64,000 nt of DNA from an uncultured Pelagibacteraceae bacterium. Its GTDB lineage: Bacteria; Pseudomonadota; Alphaproteobacteria; Pelagibacterales; Pelagibacteraceae. Below, piece after piece: positions 61,719 to 64,000 of the stretch. The position numbers and the translations under genes are program-made. The notes beneath the pieces are model-generated. The model was not told the DNA's origin. It ran no database searches and worked only from the letters and a program-made list of their open reading frames with translations. Positions within the stretch are counted from its first letter, which is position 1. Every line of letters begins with the position of its first letter. The stretch lies in assembly GCA_902620525.1 (NCBI GenBank), contig CACNIK010000005.1, forward strand, positions 31,415 to 95,414, read 5' to 3'.

Positions 61719-63057
61719 TTTGAAAAAAAAAATTTTTATAAAAACTTTCGGTTGTCAGATGAATGAATATGACAGTAATCGAATTTTAGATATTACAAAA
61801 AAGATTAACTACTTTCCAACTAAAAAAAAAATAGAAGCAGATTGTTACATAATAAATACTTGTCACATTAGAGAAAAAGCTACAGAAAAAGTATTTCATG
61901 ACGTGGGTAGAGTCAAAAAAGAATTCAAAAACAAAAAAAAACCTATACTTATTATTGCTGGCTGTGTTGCTCAGGCTGAGGGAGATTTAATTTTAAAAAA
62001 AGATAACTATGTTGATGCCGTAATAGGTCCTCAGTCTTATCAATTCATAAATAAAATTATTAAAGATATAGAAAATAAAAATAAACAACACAATATTACA
62101 AATTTCGATACAGTAAAAAAATTTGATGAACTTAAAACAATTAGCAGTAATAATTCAAAAGTTTCATCGTTTTTAACTATACAAGAAGGTTGTGACAAAT
62201 TTTGTAAATTTTGCGTGGTTCCTTACACAAGAGGTCCAGAACATTCTAGAGATTTTGAGGATGTTCTCAATGAGGCAGATGGGCTTTTAAGAAAAGGAGC
62301 AAGAGAAATAATTTTATTAGGTCAAAACGTAAATGCTTACAATGATAAAAAAAATGGAAAACGTTTATCTGATATTATATATGCTTTAGAGAAAAAAAAG
62401 GATCTTTTGAGAATTCGCTATTATACCTCTCATCCAAAAGACATGACAAAAGATTTAATCGAGGCGCATAAAAAATGTACTAAACTTATGCCGCTATTAC
62501 ATCTTCCAGTTCAATCAGGTTCTAATAAAATACTGAAGAGCATGAATAGAAAACATAATATTAAAGAATATTTAAAAATTATTGATAATTTAAAAGAAAA
62601 AAATTCAAGAATAGAATTCGCTAGTGATTTTATAATTGCTTATCCTGGAGAAGAACAGGAAGATTTTAATCAAACATATGAGTTAATGAAAAAAATTCAA
62701 TTTATAAATTCATATTCTTTTATTTTCAGCCCAAGACCTGGCACTCCTGCAAGTGATATGCAAATAATTGATGAAACACTAGCCAAAAAAAGACTTATGA
62801 TTTTTCAAAAACTCGCTGAAAATATTAAGATGAACTATAAAAAAAAACTTTTAAATAAAATTGTAAAAGTATTATTTGAAAACAAAATGACAAAAGAAAA
62901 AGATAAATACTTTGGAAGAGACGAATATCAAAACCCAGTCATAGTTTGCTCAAAAAAAAATATTATTGGCCAGGAAAAAAGAGTACTTATAAAAAAATTC
63001 TCTCAACATACAATTTATGGTGAATTAATAAATACTGATAACTTTCTAGCAGCTTAA
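61696..63057 (+). CDS. miaB: tRNA-2-methylthio-N6-dimethylallyladenosine synthase
   Basis: IKTFGCQMNEYDS, EGCDKFCKFCVVPYTRG. Confidence 0.98.
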   Translation: MDQRIKSNLKKKIFIKTFGCQMNEYDSNRILDITKKINYFPTKKKIEADCYIINTCHIREKATEKVFHDVGRVKKEFKNKKKPILIIAGCVAQAEGDLILKKDNYVDAVIGPQSYQFINKIIKDIENKNKQHNITNFDTVKKFDELKTISSNNSKVSSFLTIQEGCDKFCKFCVVPYTRGPEHSRDFEDVLNEADGLLRKGAREIILLGQNVNAYNDKKNGKRLSDIIYALEKKKDLLRIRYYTSHPKDMTKDLIEAHKKCTKLMPLLHLPVQSGSNKILKSMNRKHNIKEYLKIIDNLKEKNSRIEFASDFIIAYPGEEQEDFNQTYELMKKIQFINSYSFIFSPRPGTPASDMQIIDETLAKKRLMIFQKLAENIKMNYKKKLLNKIVKVLFENKMTKEKDKYFGRDEYQNPVIVCSKKNIIGQEKRVLIKKFSQHTIYGELINTDNFLAA

Positions 63058-63059
63058 AT

Positions 63060-64000
63060 ATGTCTAAAATAGAAAATCTTGATCAGAATTACAGCATAAA
63101 AAAAATAGATAAAGAAACTATTAATATTAAAGTTCATAATAACGATATTTTAGCATCAGTTGTTGGAGAGTTTAATAGTAATTTAAATGAATTGGAGAAA
63201 TTAACCAAAACAAAAATATTTTTTAGAGGAAATTCAATTACAATTAAAGGTAATTCGGATGAAACAAGTAAGGCATCAGATGCTATAAAATTTTTAATAA
63301 ATAAATATTTAAAAACTAACCTAATTGAAAAACAAGACTTGATGTTATCAGTAAAAGAAAAAAATACTAGTTTTAAATCTAATGTTCATAATTTCGGCCA
63401 ATTAATTAAGACTCCAAAAAAGACAGTAATAGCGAGATCAAAAAAACAATCTGACTACATAAACGCTCTGACTAAAAACGACATAACTATGGCTTTAGGA
63501 CCTGCAGGAACAGGAAAAAGTTTTTTAGCAGTATCTGTTGCTATGACGATGTTATTTGAGAAAAAAGTAGAAAAAGTAATTTTATCTAGACCAGCTGTAG
63601 AAGCAGGAGAAAAACTCGGATTTTTACCTGGCGATATGAAAGAAAAAGTTGATCCATACTTGAGACCTTTATATGACGCACTTTATGATCTTTTTGGGTT
63701 TGAAAAAATAAATAAAAAAATTGAGTCAGGTGAGATTGAAATTGCCCCTCTGGCATTTATGAGAGGAAGAACTTTGAAGAATTCTTTTGCTATACTGGAC
63801 GAAGCTCAGAATGCTACACTTACTCAAATTAAAATGTTTTTAACAAGAATAGGAGAAAACTCTAAAATTGTAGTAAATGGCGACCCAACTCAAATAGATT
63901 TAATAAATAAATCTCAATCAGGATTAATTAAATCTAAAAAAATATTAAATAAGGTTAAAGAAATAAAATTAATAGAGTTTGATCATAAAGATGTGGTGAG
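63060..64000 (+). CDS. PhoH family ATPase, 3' end outside the window
   Basis: Translation shows ALGPAGTGKSFLAVSVAMTM, LSRPAVEAGEKLGFLPGDMKEKVDPYLRPLYDAL, AILDEAQNAT; open at right edge. Confidence 0.95.
   Translation, partial: MSKIENLDQNYSIKKIDKETINIKVHNNDILASVVGEFNSNLNELEKLTKTKIFFRGNSITIKGNSDETSKASDAIKFLINKYLKTNLIEKQDLMLSVKEKNTSFKSNVHNFGQLIKTPKKTVIARSKKQSDYINALTKNDITMALGPAGTGKSFLAVSVAMTMLFEKKVEKVILSRPAVEAGEKLGFLPGDMKEKVDPYLRPLYDALYDLFGFEKINKKIESGEIEIAPLAFMRGRTLKNSFAILDEAQNATLTQIKMFLTRIGENSKIVVNGDPTQIDLINKSQSGLIKSKKILNKVKEIKLIEFDHKDVV

Noticed and set aside
1-64000. CRISPR arrays, transposases, prophage or defence islands
   Set aside because: No repeat-spacer arrays, integrases, transposases or phage genes seen; content is core housekeeping

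Overview
The window is an AT-rich, very densely packed bacterial chromosome segment. Gene content and order (hemE-hemH-hemJ-rho, mnmE-mnmG-rsmG-parA-parB, grpE-dnaK-dnaJ-dapB, nfuA/tsaB/fur/miaB/phoH) together with low GC and near-zero intergenic space fit a SAR11/Pelagibacterales-like alphaproteobacterium (inference). It is almost entirely core housekeeping: about 60 CDSs and one tRNA-Gly(GCC). I saw no mobile element, prophage or CRISPR array, and no clear multi-gene novel system. The items most worth a second look are: (1) the hemE/ppsR divergent intergenic region, which is the classic alphaproteobacterial oriC position; (2) two parS-like palindromes (TTTCACGTGAAA) inside rsmG, just upstream of parAB; (3) three small ORFs below the supplied ORF-track cutoff: an ArfA-like ribosome-rescue peptide (42 aa), a basic 45-aa peptide overlapping hisF, and a 54-aa two-TM peptide between dnaJ and dapB; (4) a very short TsaB (126 aa) with rimI absent from its usual place; (5) RpoH-like promoters before dnaK and hslV; (6) a consensus sigma-70 promoter predicting a leaderless mRNA; (7) several divergent gene pairs whose start codons touch or overlap; and (8) palindromes and repeats upstream of a symporter and a porin. 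All calls come from reading the sequence only; no searches were run.
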